Made by a program: the position numbers and the translations under genes. Below are positions 1 through 8,967 of a stretch of 64,000 nt of DNA, in pieces. The stretch is from positions 1-64,000 of the forward strand of contig JABFXY010000172.1 of NCBI GenBank assembly GCA_013361525.1, given 5' to 3'. The number at the start of each line of letters is the position of its first letter. The stretch's first letter is position 1. A model generated the notes under the pieces. It had not been told where the DNA came from, ran no database searches, and saw nothing but the letters and a program-made list of their open reading frames with translations. The DNA comes from Polyangiaceae bacterium (lineage in GTDB: Bacteria > Myxococcota_A > Polyangia > Polyangiales > Polyangiaceae).

Positions 1-1
1 C

Positions 2-1534
2 CACGGCCGCACGCTCACGCGGGACCTCGAGGACAGCTGTGACGTCGTCGTCATCGGCTCCGGCGCCGGTGGCTCGGTGGTCGCCGCGACGCTCGCCGAA
101 GCAGGCCGGCGCGTGATCGTCCTCGAAGAGGGCGCGTATTACGCCAAGGACGACTACCAGCGCTTCGCACCGAGCGAGTCGGTTCGTCGCATGTTCCGCG
201 ACGCGGGCATGGTCATGGCGTTCGGCGTCGGTCAGACGCCGATGATCTCCATCACGATGGGCCGCGCGGTCGGCGGATCGTCGTTGCTCACCGGTGGTGT
301 CTGTTTCCGCGTGCCCTCCGAGGTGCACCACCGCTGGGAGCGCGAGCTCGGCCTCTCTCAGTACTCCGAGAAAGCCTTCGAGGAGGCGTACGCCGAGGTG
401 GAGCGCCGGCTCGACGTCACCGAGGTCCCGAAAGAGATGCGCTCGGAGTCCACACGCCGCTACGTCGACGCCGCGGAGAAGCTCGGCATCCCGATGCAGC
501 CGCTCCGCCGCAACACCGGCAACGAATGTGAGGGCAATGCGCGTTGCAACTTCACCTGCCCGAAAGGCGCGAAGCGCTCCGTCGACGTCTCGTATTTGCC
601 CAGCGCAACCGAGCGCGGGACGGTGATTCTGTCGGACGCGCTCGCGACGGATCTCATCGTGAAGAATGGTCGCGCCGCCGGTGTGGAAGGCCGTTTGCTC
701 GGCGGGCCGTTCGGCGCCCCCGGCGCATCGTTCAAGATCCACGCGCCGGTCGTCGTCGCCGCCTGCGGGACGCTGCATACGCCGCTTCTGCTCATGAAAC
801 GCGGCATCGGAAAGGCGAGCCGCGTCGTGGGGCGCAACGTGACGCTCCACCCCGCCGTGCGAATCGTGGCGCGCTTCGACGATCCCGTTCGCGGTTGGGA
901 CGGCGCATTGCAGAGCGTCTACAGCGATCACTTCGCCGAAGAGGGGATCAAGCTCGTCGGCGTCTACACAGCGGTGAACTTCCTCGCAGCCGGGCTTCCT
1001 GGCGTCGGGCCGAAGCTCCGCGAGCGCGCGCGGGCGCTATCCCACTGTGCGGTCTTCGGCGCGATGATCCATGACGACGGCGGAGGCGCGGTCCGCTCCG
1101 GCCCGGGCCGCGAGCCGATCCTCACCTACGACATGGTGCCGCGCGACCTCGCGCGCCTCCGCCGCGCGATCACCATCCTCGCGGAGCTCAGCATCGCCGC
1201 GGGCGCGCGCGAGGTGTACACCTCGGCGTGGGGCGTTCCGCCGCTCAAGACGATGGACGATGCCCGCAGGCTCGAGGCGATGAAGATCGACGCGCGCCGC
1301 ATCGAGTGCATGGCCTTCCACCCGCTCGGCAGCGCGCGCGTCGGGCTCGATGCCCGGAGCGGCGTCGTCGACCAGCGCGGCGAAACGTTCGACCTGCCGG
1401 GGCTCTTCATCGCCGACGGTTCCGTGCTGCCGACCAGCATCGGGGTGAACTCGCAGCAGCCGATCATGGCGACCGCCACGCGCATTGCGTGGCAGATCGA
1501 CGAACGCTTCGGAACGCTCGCTTCGGCGAGGTAA
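2..1534 (+). CDS. GMC-family FAD oxidoreductase (5' end outside window)
   Basis: The reading frame is open from base 2, so the start lies beyond the left edge; about 510 residues are visible. The dinucleotide-binding loop GSGAGGS lies at visible residues 19-25, upstream of the first in-frame GTG at base 77, so that GTG is not the start. A CNFTCPKGAK segment near residue 180, a late FHPLGSARVG motif and the C-terminal DGSVLPTSIGVN segment are typical of GMC oxidoreductases of the long-chain alcohol or sterol oxidase type, which oxidise an alcohol using bound FAD. The substrate cannot be told from sequence. The threonine aldolase gene follows after 18 bases on the same strand. Family is secure, substrate unknown. 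Confidence 0.9.
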   Translation, partial: HGRTLTRDLEDSCDVVVIGSGAGGSVVAATLAEAGRRVIVLEEGAYYAKDDYQRFAPSESVRRMFRDAGMVMAFGVGQTPMISITMGRAVGGSSLLTGGVCFRVPSEVHHRWERELGLSQYSEKAFEEAYAEVERRLDVTEVPKEMRSESTRRYVDAAEKLGIPMQPLRRNTGNECEGNARCNFTCPKGAKRSVDVSYLPSATERGTVILSDALATDLIVKNGRAAGVEGRLLGGPFGAPGASFKIHAPVVVAACGTLHTPLLLMKRGIGKASRVVGRNVTLHPAVRIVARFDDPVRGWDGALQSVYSDHFAEEGIKLVGVYTAVNFLAAGLPGVGPKLRERARALSHCAVFGAMIHDDGGGAVRSGPGREPILTYDMVPRDLARLRRAITILAELSIAAGAREVYTSAWGVPPLKTMDDARRLEAMKIDARRIECMAFHPLGSARVGLDARSGVVDQRGETFDLPGLFIADGSVLPTSIGVNSQQPIMATATRIAWQIDERFGTLASAR

Positions 1535-1552
1535 ACTCGGGACACGCGCGTC

Positions 1553-2578
1553 ATGCCTATCGATCTGCGGAGCGACACCGTCACGAAACCCACCGCGGCG
1601 ATGAAGCGCGCGATGGTGGAAGCCGATCTCGGGGACGACGTCTACGGGGAGGACCCGTCGGCGCGCGCCCTCGAAGAACGCGTCGCGGTGCTCCTCGGGA
1701 AAGAGGCGGCGCTCTTCGTCCCGAGCGGCACCATGGGCAACCAGATCGCGATCGCTTGCCTCACCGAGCGCGGCGACGAGGTCTACGCCGGGGAGGGCTC
1801 GCACTGCATCTGGTACGAGTCCGGCGCGGCCGGCGCGTACAGCGGCGTGCAGCTCGTCGAGGTCGGCAAGGGCGGTCTCTTCACCGCGGACGAGCTCGCC
1901 GCGACGTTGAAGCCCGTCGCGTATTACTGCCCGAATCCGCGCGTCGTCGTCGTCGAGAACACGCACAACCGCGGCGGTGGAAAGGTCTTCCCGCAAACCG
2001 AGGTCCTTCGCGTTGCGGCCGTCGCGAAAGAGCGCGGGCTGTCGCTTCATCTCGATGGCGCCCGCCTCTGGAACGCAGCCGCTGCGTCCGGCCTCTCGGA
2101 GCGCGAGCTCGCCGCGCCTTTCGACACGGTAAGCGTGTGTTTCTCGAAAGGCCTCGGCGCGCCCGTCGGCTCGGCCCTCGCGGGACCGGCTGCGACGATC
2201 AAAAAAGCGCGGCGCATCCGCAAAATGCTCGGCGGCGGCATGCGGCAGGTGGGGATTCTGGCATCGGCGTGCAACTTCGCGCTCGAGCACCATCGCGCCC
2301 GCCTCGCGACCGATCACGACAACGCAAAGCGCTTCGCAGCGATCGCGTCCAAAGGCCGAGGCGTGCGAATCGAGACGCCCGAGACGAACATCGCAATGGT
2401 CGACCTCGAGATCGACGCAGCCCCCATCGCCTCGGTGCTCGCGGCGCGAGGCGTGCTCACGTCGCCTTTCGGGCCGCGCCGGCTGCGCGTCGTCACGCAC
2501 CTCGACGTCACGACCGCCGAGGTCGAACAGGCCGCCGCCGCACTCGTGTCGGCCCTCGAGGAGCGAGCGGCGCCGTGA
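1553..2578 (+). CDS. ltaE: Low-specificity L-threonine aldolase
   Basis: The 341-residue product matches the usual length of the PLP-dependent threonine aldolase family, which cleaves L-threonine or allo-threonine to glycine and acetaldehyde in the cytoplasm. It opens with the family signature IDLRSDTVTKP. The PLP lysine is K199 in CFSKGLGAPVG, and D168 in LHLDGAR is placed to contact the pyridine nitrogen. H84 in the GSHC segment matches the active-site histidine. ATG 1553 is chosen because the N-terminal signature starts right behind it; no strong ribosome site is visible. Its TGA overlaps the GTG of the next gene in a GTGA tetranucleotide, which suggests translational coupling. Confidence 0.93.
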   Translation: MPIDLRSDTVTKPTAAMKRAMVEADLGDDVYGEDPSARALEERVAVLLGKEAALFVPSGTMGNQIAIACLTERGDEVYAGEGSHCIWYESGAAGAYSGVQLVEVGKGGLFTADELAATLKPVAYYCPNPRVVVVENTHNRGGGKVFPQTEVLRVAAVAKERGLSLHLDGARLWNAAAASGLSERELAAPFDTVSVCFSKGLGAPVGSALAGPAATIKKARRIRKMLGGGMRQVGILASACNFALEHHRARLATDHDNAKRFAAIASKGRGVRIETPETNIAMVDLEIDAAPIASVLAARGVLTSPFGPRRLRVVTHLDVTTAEVEQAAAALVSALEERAAP

Positions 2579-3726
2579 CGAAGCGCGCGCCGTCGTCAGG
2601 CGTCGCTGGCGCGCTGCGCTCCCTCGCGCTCGCGCTCGCCTGCTCGGTCGCAGCGTGCTCGCCGACCTACGCGTCGGGGTACCAGGACGCGTTCAGCGCC
2701 GGCCTCCGCGCGCAGAATGCCGGCCGCTGGGAAGAAGCAGCGTCCTACTTCGACAAGGCCGCGGATCTCGGCGATCGCTACAAAGATCGCGACGAAGCAC
2801 GCCTTCTTTATGCGGAGGCCCTCGAGCGCCTCGAGCGCTGGGACGACGCCGAAGCCGCCTATCGAAAGGTCGAAAAGGAATCCGACGGGCGGTACCAGGG
2901 CGTCCGCGCCGCGTACGCGGTCGGAAAGCTCGTGTGGGAGCGCCGAGGTTTCGAAGAAGGCTCTGCCGAGCTCCTACGCGCCGTTCGGACCTACCCGACG
3001 AGCGGGCTCGTCCGCCACACCATCAAGCGCCTTCTCGACCACGTCGAGGAAGAGCAGGGCCCGCAGGCCGCGCTCGAATGGCTCGAGCCCATCTACAAAG
3101 AGCTTCGCGCAACCGAGGCCGGTGAGGCCATCGGCTACGAATACGGAATGCTCCTCGCGCGCGTCGATCGCAAAGAGGACGCAATCAAGACGCTCCTCGA
3201 GCTCGCCCGTGCCCACCCTTATCCGCACGGCTCGCTCACGGACGACGCCTTCTATGTTGCTTCGCTGTACCTCGCGGACTTCGGCAAAACCAAAGAAGCC
3301 ATCGATGTCCTCGAGGAGATGCTCGTCGTCCAGGAGGGGGCGCAGCTCGGCCACAGCTATCGCCGCCCGCGTTTCCCTCAAGGGCTTTATCGCATTGCGG
3401 TCCTCTACCGAGACGGCATCAAAGATCGCGCAAAAGCCAAAGAGACCTTCTGGCGTTTGTATCGCAATTACTTCGATGCTCGCCAAACCGACGACGGTCT
3501 ATGGGCGCTCGCCCAGATGGAGAAAGAGGACGGCCGCCAAGACGAAGCGTGCCGCGTCCTCGGAATCCTGCGCGAAAAGAAGCCCGATTCGCGTTATCTC
3601 AATTGCCTTCATCACGTGTGCGCGACGGAGGCAAAGGGCCCGCGCCCGTGCTCGAAGCGGATCCTCGAGCATCTCGGCATGGACCCGGACGACGTTTGGG
3701 AAGAAGAGCCGGTGAAGCTGAAGTAG
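2575..3726 (+). CDS. TPR-repeat lipoprotein
   Basis: The GTG at 2575 overlaps the stop of the aldolase gene by four bases, giving 383 residues. The N-terminus is a lipoprotein signal (hydrophobic run rich in Leu/Ala, lipobox SVAAC with C28 lipidated). The rest consists of TPR-like helical pairs, such as the FSAGLRAQNAGRWEEAASYF and ERWDDAEAAYRKVEKES segments, running to the end. TPR lipoproteins of this type are scaffolds in envelope protein complexes; no partner is identifiable here. The same frame is open far upstream through the aldolase gene, but that part is a shadow. The lipoprotein and TPR calls are firm, the function is unknown. Confidence 0.85.
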   Translation: MTKRAPSSGVAGALRSLALALACSVAACSPTYASGYQDAFSAGLRAQNAGRWEEAASYFDKAADLGDRYKDRDEARLLYAEALERLERWDDAEAAYRKVEKESDGRYQGVRAAYAVGKLVWERRGFEEGSAELLRAVRTYPTSGLVRHTIKRLLDHVEEEQGPQAALEWLEPIYKELRATEAGEAIGYEYGMLLARVDRKEDAIKTLLELARAHPYPHGSLTDDAFYVASLYLADFGKTKEAIDVLEEMLVVQEGAQLGHSYRRPRFPQGLYRIAVLYRDGIKDRAKAKETFWRLYRNYFDARQTDDGLWALAQMEKEDGRQDEACRVLGILREKKPDSRYLNCLHHVCATEAKGPRPCSKRILEHLGMDPDDVWEEEPVKLK

Positions 3727-3739
3727 CGCGCGCTCGGGG

Positions 3740-4837
3740 CTAATATGATTTGCACCCCGCGAGCTCGGCCTCTTTCGTGAACAGCACCGCACGCGGCGCC
3801 ATCGTCAGCCACGGGACGACCAGCACGATGGCGGCCTCGCCCTGCTCGAGGTCCTTGGGCTGCCGGTCCGCTCGAATGAATCGCTCGCCTTTGCGCAAGG
3901 TGCCGATCCTCGCCCTCTCTCCACCCATCTGCGCCGAAACAGGCAGATCGCGAGGACAGCGCAGCTGGGGCTCGTAGCCGGCGAGGCCCACTCCTGTCCC
4001 ACCACCACCCTTCAGGAGCTCCGGTAGGTCCAGCCCTTGTTTGACCGCACTCAGCGGGACCCAGCCGACTGCATAGTAGCGGTCCGCTTCCAGGACGACG
4101 CGCACGGCTCCGGATTGAGCCTTGGCCGTGACCCAGACCCGATTCGTGTTCGATATGCGCGCAACCGGATCCCCTTTCGCGGACGTCCGCAGGTCGGTGC
4201 CGTCCACGAAGCGCACGTCGTCGGCCTCCCCTTTTGCCCCGACGAAGGATGCTGCGTCGTAGCTCGAGGGCATTGTCGCGACGGCAGCACAAGGCAGCTC
4301 CTGCGCGACGAGCTTCGGGTCGCTGAACAGCTCGTCGAGGTCGAGCGTGATGCTGAGCCTGCCCTCCGCGTGCGGTCCGGCGGCAGAAAGCGGCGTATCG
4401 GCGCGAGGCAGCACGAACCCACCGAGCAACATGGGCTTTGCGAGGAAGAGCAGCGGTGTGGTGACCACCCCCCGCATCTTCAGCGGCGCGTCCACGTTTG
4501 CGAATGCGGCTGCCTTCTCCTGCGGTATCGACAATGTCGTGCGGACCTCGGTGACCGTCGCGAAGACAGGTCCACCTTCGCGAAGCTGCAGATTCCCCGT
4601 CCAGGCCGACGATGCGATCGAGCACGCGATGTTCGCCGGAGGCTCGAGCGTGAGCTCGCGCGGGCCGGATTTCGGCAGAGCGGACGGCGCGGCCGCGCTC
4701 GGAGGGGAAGCCGTCGACTCCGCGGTAGCAATCGTCGGGTGCGCGGCCGGCGAGACCTCACGTGCCTCGTGCCGAGTCTCCGCGCAGCCGCAGGCAAGGG
4801 TAAGCGTCAGAAACCGGCCGATCGACACTCCGCGCAT
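3740..4837 (-). CDS. Hypothetical lipoprotein
   Basis: 365 residues from ATG 4837. A short signal peptide ends in TLACGCAE, so C16 or C18 is the likely lipidated cysteine. An Ala/Pro/Ser-rich tether to about residue 55 precedes a folded portion with scattered cysteines (for example NIACSI, LPCAAV, LRCPRD, LAGCKS). No catalytic motif or known domain is recognisable. It is convergent with the TPR lipoprotein gene, with only 13 bases between the stops. Probably envelope-anchored; no function assigned. Confidence 0.75.
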   Translation of the reverse strand: MRGVSIGRFLTLTLACGCAETRHEAREVSPAAHPTIATAESTASPPSAAAPSALPKSGPRELTLEPPANIACSIASSAWTGNLQLREGGPVFATVTEVRTTLSIPQEKAAAFANVDAPLKMRGVVTTPLLFLAKPMLLGGFVLPRADTPLSAAGPHAEGRLSITLDLDELFSDPKLVAQELPCAAVATMPSSYDAASFVGAKGEADDVRFVDGTDLRTSAKGDPVARISNTNRVWVTAKAQSGAVRVVLEADRYYAVGWVPLSAVKQGLDLPELLKGGGGTGVGLAGYEPQLRCPRDLPVSAQMGGERARIGTLRKGERFIRADRQPKDLEQGEAAIVLVVPWLTMAPRAVLFTKEAELAGCKSY

Positions 4838-4915
4838 GGTCCGCGGGACATCCGTAGCCGCTCGAGGTTCCGCAGGAAATCGCGCAGCAACGCGCCGGCA
4901 CTGTCCCGCGTCGTT

Positions 4916-7162
4916 TCAGGTCCCGTTTCCTCCGATGCTCCGCACCCAAATGCGCACGCCGTCCGCGGCGGGATCGAACCTCGGATACGCGGTGAGCCCT
5001 TGTCCGCCAAAGCTCACGAACGCTGCAGCCAGCTCGTTTCCCGGCTCGGCGGAAATGACGAATCCTTCGGGATCGAGGATTGTGCCGTCCGAGGCGACGC
5101 GCGTCGCGTAGAGATCGGACTCCGTTCCGAGCTTTCGCCACAGGACGAGGAACGATGTCCCATCGAAGTACGCGGTCGGCGCTTTCGCTTCGACACCTGC
5201 CTCGGTGACCTCGAAAGACGTCACGATCGAGCAATCGGCATCGACCAACGCGCCGAGAGCTTGCCGGCTTGCGTCGTCCGTCCAAACCACCAGTGCAAGC
5301 TCGCCGTTGGATGCAAGGGACGGCATGTCGCCGGGAGCAATGGGCCCGAGCGTCGGCGACGGTCGATTCGCCGAGCAGCCAACGGCCAAATCGTCCGGGT
5401 AGAGCGGATCACCTCGAACGGCCACGACCGTGTCGTTGCCGATCGCGGTAGGCACGGCATAGCCGGATCCCACCGGCGCGGAGCTCGACCTCACGCCGTC
5501 CGGTGTCAGCGCGATGAGGAATGCGGTGCTGTCGTAGAGGTCGCTCTCTCCCGCCACGCTGCTCGTGACAGCGAACCCGTCTGCGGTCGCCGCGATTCTC
5601 GGCGCTCCGACGACCTCCGACGCGATCTCGTTCGGCGCGCTCAGGGTTCCGTCCTCGAGAAACCTGGCCGAGAGGACACTGCCCGTGTCGGTCGCGACCC
5701 AGACGACAACCGTCGAATCCTGCCCCGTCGCGATTGCTGGGTAGCGTGCATTCGGCAGCTCGGTGAAACCGTTGGTCGGAGCGCCCGTGAACGGGTCGAT
5801 GAATCCATAGCGAATCGACGTGCCGTCCTTCGAGGCCTCCGTAAACGCGAGGAAAGGCTGCCCACCCACGCTGCCCAAGGCGGGAACCAGCTGCGACGGC
5901 GACCCGCGAGGGGCGACCCGGGAGGTTGGATCCAGGGGTGCGCCGGTCGCGTCGACGCGCGCGGAGAGCACCTCCGCTTCAGCCAAGTCCTCCCAGGCAA
6001 CGACGCGCGCGCTACCGTCGGAGGCGAGCTGCGGACCGTATACGAATGCCTCGGGATCCGAGAAGAGGACCGGCGCTCCCAGCTGGTCGCCGGCGTCCTC
6101 GAGCCGCCGAATGCCATACATCGAGGCGACGAGGTATCCATTCCCGTCACGGACCATGCTGACGACGTCATCGGGCGCAGCGATCGGCGACGTATCGAGC
6201 CAGTCGCCGGTCGCGCCGAGGCGTCGCATGGACGAGGTAGTCTGATCGTTCCACGCAGTGACGAAGCCGGTCGGCCCGCCCGCTGCCGCGGTCGTCAATC
6301 CGTTCACGACCGGCCAACTCTCCTCTGCAGTCGGCTGAAGGTTCGCGTCGAGCAGAACGAAACGTTGAAAAGGGTCGTCGACGGATTCCTCGTAAACGTA
6401 CGAGAGCATCACGCGCGAGCCATCGCTGGCCATGGAAGGAAAGAACCCGTGATCGCTGACGACGGTCGCCGGCGTGATGATCTCGCCGGATGGGGATACC
6501 GTCATGACGCGCAGCTCGCCGCCGACGTTGGCCTCGAACGCGATATAGAATCTGTCGCCGGCGACTACGATGTGCGGCGGGGCGGCATTGTCGGCGAGCG
6601 CGATCCCATCCGGATCGAGGAGCGTCCCATCCGAGGCGACGCGCGCGCCGCGAATCAGACCTGTGCCGCCCTCTCCGTTGGGAAAGCGTGTAATCACCCA
6701 CCACGCCACGAAGAACGTGTCCCCGCCGAACGCCACCGCGGGCGACAGGTCCTCGTGATGTCCGACCGCGATGCGGATCGGTGAGTCGTCCATCGGCGTT
6801 CCGTCTGCCGCGTAGCGGAGTCCGACGATATCGGCGCCGGAACCTCCCCACGGCTCTGCGCGATTATCGGACCAAAGCATCAATGTGACGCCGTCCCCCA
6901 CGGCGGCGGCAGGCTGCTCGTGCCGCTCCGGGCCTGCACCCGTCCGGACCACATCGGGAATCGGCACATGCTCGGCTGCGACCTCCGGCGGGGACACGTA
7001 CGGCTCACCCCCGCCGTCACCGCCGGAGCCTCCGCCTCCGCCCCCGCCTCCGCCCGAGCCGCCGTTGCCGCACGCGGGCGCTGCCGCGCTCATGATCGCG
7101 ATGCCCGCAACGCGACACAGGGTGACCCACTCGACACGCCAACCAATGCGGCAATCAGCCAT
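4916..7162 (-). CDS. Gly-rich tethered lipoprotein with repeated beta-propeller-like blades
   Basis: I start it at ATG 7162 (748 residues); the frame extends to a TTG at 7180. The N-terminus contains a hydrophobic stretch ending in APACGNGG, a lipobox followed by a run of nine glycines and more Gly/Ser, a tether style shared with other exported proteins here. The body repeats a roughly 50-residue unit containing ASDG(T/S) and VAW or FVAWW segments, such as GARVASDGTLLDPDG near residue 170 and TRVASDGTILDPEG near the C-terminus. This looks like a multi-bladed propeller displayed outside the cell. No catalytic residues are recognised. The last blades repeat the first closely, suggesting internal duplication. 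Confidence 0.8.
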   Translation of the reverse strand: MADCRIGWRVEWVTLCRVAGIAIMSAAAPACGNGGSGGGGGGGGGSGGDGGGEPYVSPPEVAAEHVPIPDVVRTGAGPERHEQPAAAVGDGVTLMLWSDNRAEPWGGSGADIVGLRYAADGTPMDDSPIRIAVGHHEDLSPAVAFGGDTFFVAWWVITRFPNGEGGTGLIRGARVASDGTLLDPDGIALADNAAPPHIVVAGDRFYIAFEANVGGELRVMTVSPSGEIITPATVVSDHGFFPSMASDGSRVMLSYVYEESVDDPFQRFVLLDANLQPTAEESWPVVNGLTTAAAGGPTGFVTAWNDQTTSSMRRLGATGDWLDTSPIAAPDDVVSMVRDGNGYLVASMYGIRRLEDAGDQLGAPVLFSDPEAFVYGPQLASDGSARVVAWEDLAEAEVLSARVDATGAPLDPTSRVAPRGSPSQLVPALGSVGGQPFLAFTEASKDGTSIRYGFIDPFTGAPTNGFTELPNARYPAIATGQDSTVVVWVATDTGSVLSARFLEDGTLSAPNEIASEVVGAPRIAATADGFAVTSSVAGESDLYDSTAFLIALTPDGVRSSSAPVGSGYAVPTAIGNDTVVAVRGDPLYPDDLAVGCSANRPSPTLGPIAPGDMPSLASNGELALVVWTDDASRQALGALVDADCSIVTSFEVTEAGVEAKAPTAYFDGTSFLVLWRKLGTESDLYATRVASDGTILDPEGFVISAEPGNELAAAFVSFGGQGLTAYPRFDPAADGVRIWVRSIGGNGT

Positions 7163-7285
7163 GCCGACGCCGATTGGCAATCATCATGCCGCTCCCTGTT
7201 TCTAACAATCGGCGAGGTTGGTGACAGTAGAGAGAAACGGCGCCGATCCTGGGACGAGCCAGCTCGGCGCCGCCTGCCTCAGGAT

Positions 7286-8830
7286 TCAGTTCGGGTGCAG
7301 GCTCTCCAGCTCTTTGAGCCGTTGCAGCGCCGCCTTCGTTCGAAGCGTGGCGTAGTTGATTGCGCCTGCGTTGAGCGAGGTCCCGGCTTGATACGGATAC
7401 TCCTCGAAGTCGGCGAAGAACTTCTTCACGAGCATCCCGACCGGGACGAGCAGCCACATCTGCTGGGCGAAGAACTTCATCGCCTCGCCGCCGTCGCGCA
7501 TGCCCTTTTCATAAGGGTCCATCCGCAAATTGCTTATCATTGCCCAGTTCGTGACGCTTCGCGTGCCGGTCGCGATGTTTCCTTCTTGTACGGCGAAGCT
7601 CACCTTCCAATCCTGATAACGAATCGCGTTGAGATTGCCCGCCTGGTCGAAATAGAGGACCTCGTTTCGAGGGCCCGTCGGCTCCTCGCCTTTGAAGTAC
7701 GGCATGAAGTTGTATCCATCGAGGTGGACGCGGAACTTCTTGTTGCCGAGCTTCGTGCCTTTTGCGAGGCGCTCCTTGATGTCGGGGACGCCGGCCGCTG
7801 CGCACAGGGTCGGGAACAGATCGATGAGCGAGATGATATCGTTGTACACGGTGCCGGCTTTGATGACGCCCGGCCAGCGGATGGCCATTGGGATGCGCAA
7901 ACCGCCCTCCCACGTCGAGCCCTTTTCCCCGTGGAACATCGTCATCGCGCCGTCCGGCCAGAGCGCGAGCTCCGCGCCGTTGTCGGTCGTGTAGACGACG
8001 ATTGTGTCGTCGGCGACGCCGAGCTCGTCGAGGAGATCGAGCAACTGCCCGACGTGCCCGTCGTGCTCGACCATGCCATCGGCGTGCATGCCTTTGCCGG
8101 TCTTGCCGATCGATTCCTTCTTGAGGTGTGTAAAGACGTGCATGCGTGTCGAGTTGAACCACACGAAGAACGGTTGCTTCGCGCCGACGCTCTTCTTGAT
8201 GAACGACTGCGCCGCGCCGAGGAACTCTTCGTCGATGGTCGGCATGCGCTCGGACGTCAGCGGGCCCGTGTCGTCGATCTTGCCGTTTGCGTACGAGTGA
8301 ATCACGCCGCGTGGCCCGAACTTCTTTTTGAACTCCGGGTCCTTCGGGTAGAAGTACCCCTCCGGCTCCTCCTCCGCGTTGAGGTGATAGAGGTTGCCGA
8401 AGAATTCGTCGAACCCGTGGTTGGTCGGCAGGTGCTCGTCTCGGTCGCCGAGGTGGTTCTTGCCGAATTGACCGGTTGCATAGCCCTGTGACTTCATGAC
8501 GTCGGCGATGGTGGGCATCCAATCGGTGATACCGTGAGGGTCGCCCGGCATTCCGATCGTCAAGAGGCCCGTACGAAACGGCTCTTGGCCGAGAATGAAC
8601 GCCGCCCGCCCCGCCGTGCAGCTCTGCTGACCGTACGAGTCGGTGAACAGGGCGCCCTCGTCGGCGATTCGATCGATGTTGGGCGTCCGGTATCCCATCA
8701 AGCCCTTCGTGTAAGCGCTGACTTGGGGGATACCGATATCGTCACCGAAGATGACCAGAATATTGGGCTTGTGCGGGGGCTTGGCGCTCGACCCGTTTCC
8801 GTTGCCCTTGCCCTTGCTCAGAATACCCAT
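7286..8830 (-). CDS. Arylsulfatase-type sulfatase
   Basis: 514 residues from ATG 8830. A strong ribosome site (GAGGAGGG, seven bases upstream) sets this start; the frame runs on to 8968 but that extension is Arg-rich shadow. Metal ligands appear early in NILVIFGDDIG. The formylglycine site is in SCTAGRAAF, a CxAxR variant of the sulfatase signature, so the cysteine must be converted by a formylglycine-generating enzyme encoded elsewhere. Further family segments are GKNHLGD and TTDNGAE. It hydrolyses sulfate esters; the substrate is unknown. No cleavable signal peptide is obvious, so the location is unclear. The gene diverges from the YdjM-like gene across 137 bases. Confidence 0.93.
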   Translation of the reverse strand: MGILSKGKGNGNGSSAKPPHKPNILVIFGDDIGIPQVSAYTKGLMGYRTPNIDRIADEGALFTDSYGQQSCTAGRAAFILGQEPFRTGLLTIGMPGDPHGITDWMPTIADVMKSQGYATGQFGKNHLGDRDEHLPTNHGFDEFFGNLYHLNAEEEPEGYFYPKDPEFKKKFGPRGVIHSYANGKIDDTGPLTSERMPTIDEEFLGAAQSFIKKSVGAKQPFFVWFNSTRMHVFTHLKKESIGKTGKGMHADGMVEHDGHVGQLLDLLDELGVADDTIVVYTTDNGAELALWPDGAMTMFHGEKGSTWEGGLRIPMAIRWPGVIKAGTVYNDIISLIDLFPTLCAAAGVPDIKERLAKGTKLGNKKFRVHLDGYNFMPYFKGEEPTGPRNEVLYFDQAGNLNAIRYQDWKVSFAVQEGNIATGTRSVTNWAMISNLRMDPYEKGMRDGGEAMKFFAQQMWLLVPVGMLVKKFFADFEEYPYQAGTSLNAGAINYATLRTKAALQRLKELESLHPN

Positions 8831-8850
8831 GAGCTTTCCCTCCTCGCGCG
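8824..8850 (-). promoter_or_regulatory. Ribosome binding site deciding the sulfatase start
   Basis: On the minus strand GAGGAGGG lies seven bases before ATG 8830. This supports the shorter sulfatase reading frame over the 46-residue longer one. Confidence 0.8.
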
Positions 8851-8967
8851 TTTGGGTGGGGGTGCTGCAGCGCGCATGCCGTGTCGACGTCGAGCCTCGA
8901 GGCGGACCCCGAACGTACGAGCGTCTCTTCATCCGTTGCCGCCGTTTTCGTCGAACGCCTTGACCCA

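Noticed and set aside
4037..6784. Long plus-strand open frame of 915 codons
   Set aside because: It is antisense to two lipoprotein genes with clear lipoboxes; it is Arg-rich with no domain, a normal shadow in GC-rich DNA.
8881..8967. N-terminal extension of the YdjM-like gene from GTG 8881
   Set aside because: The added residues have no family similarity, and they would occupy the divergent promoter region with the sulfatase.
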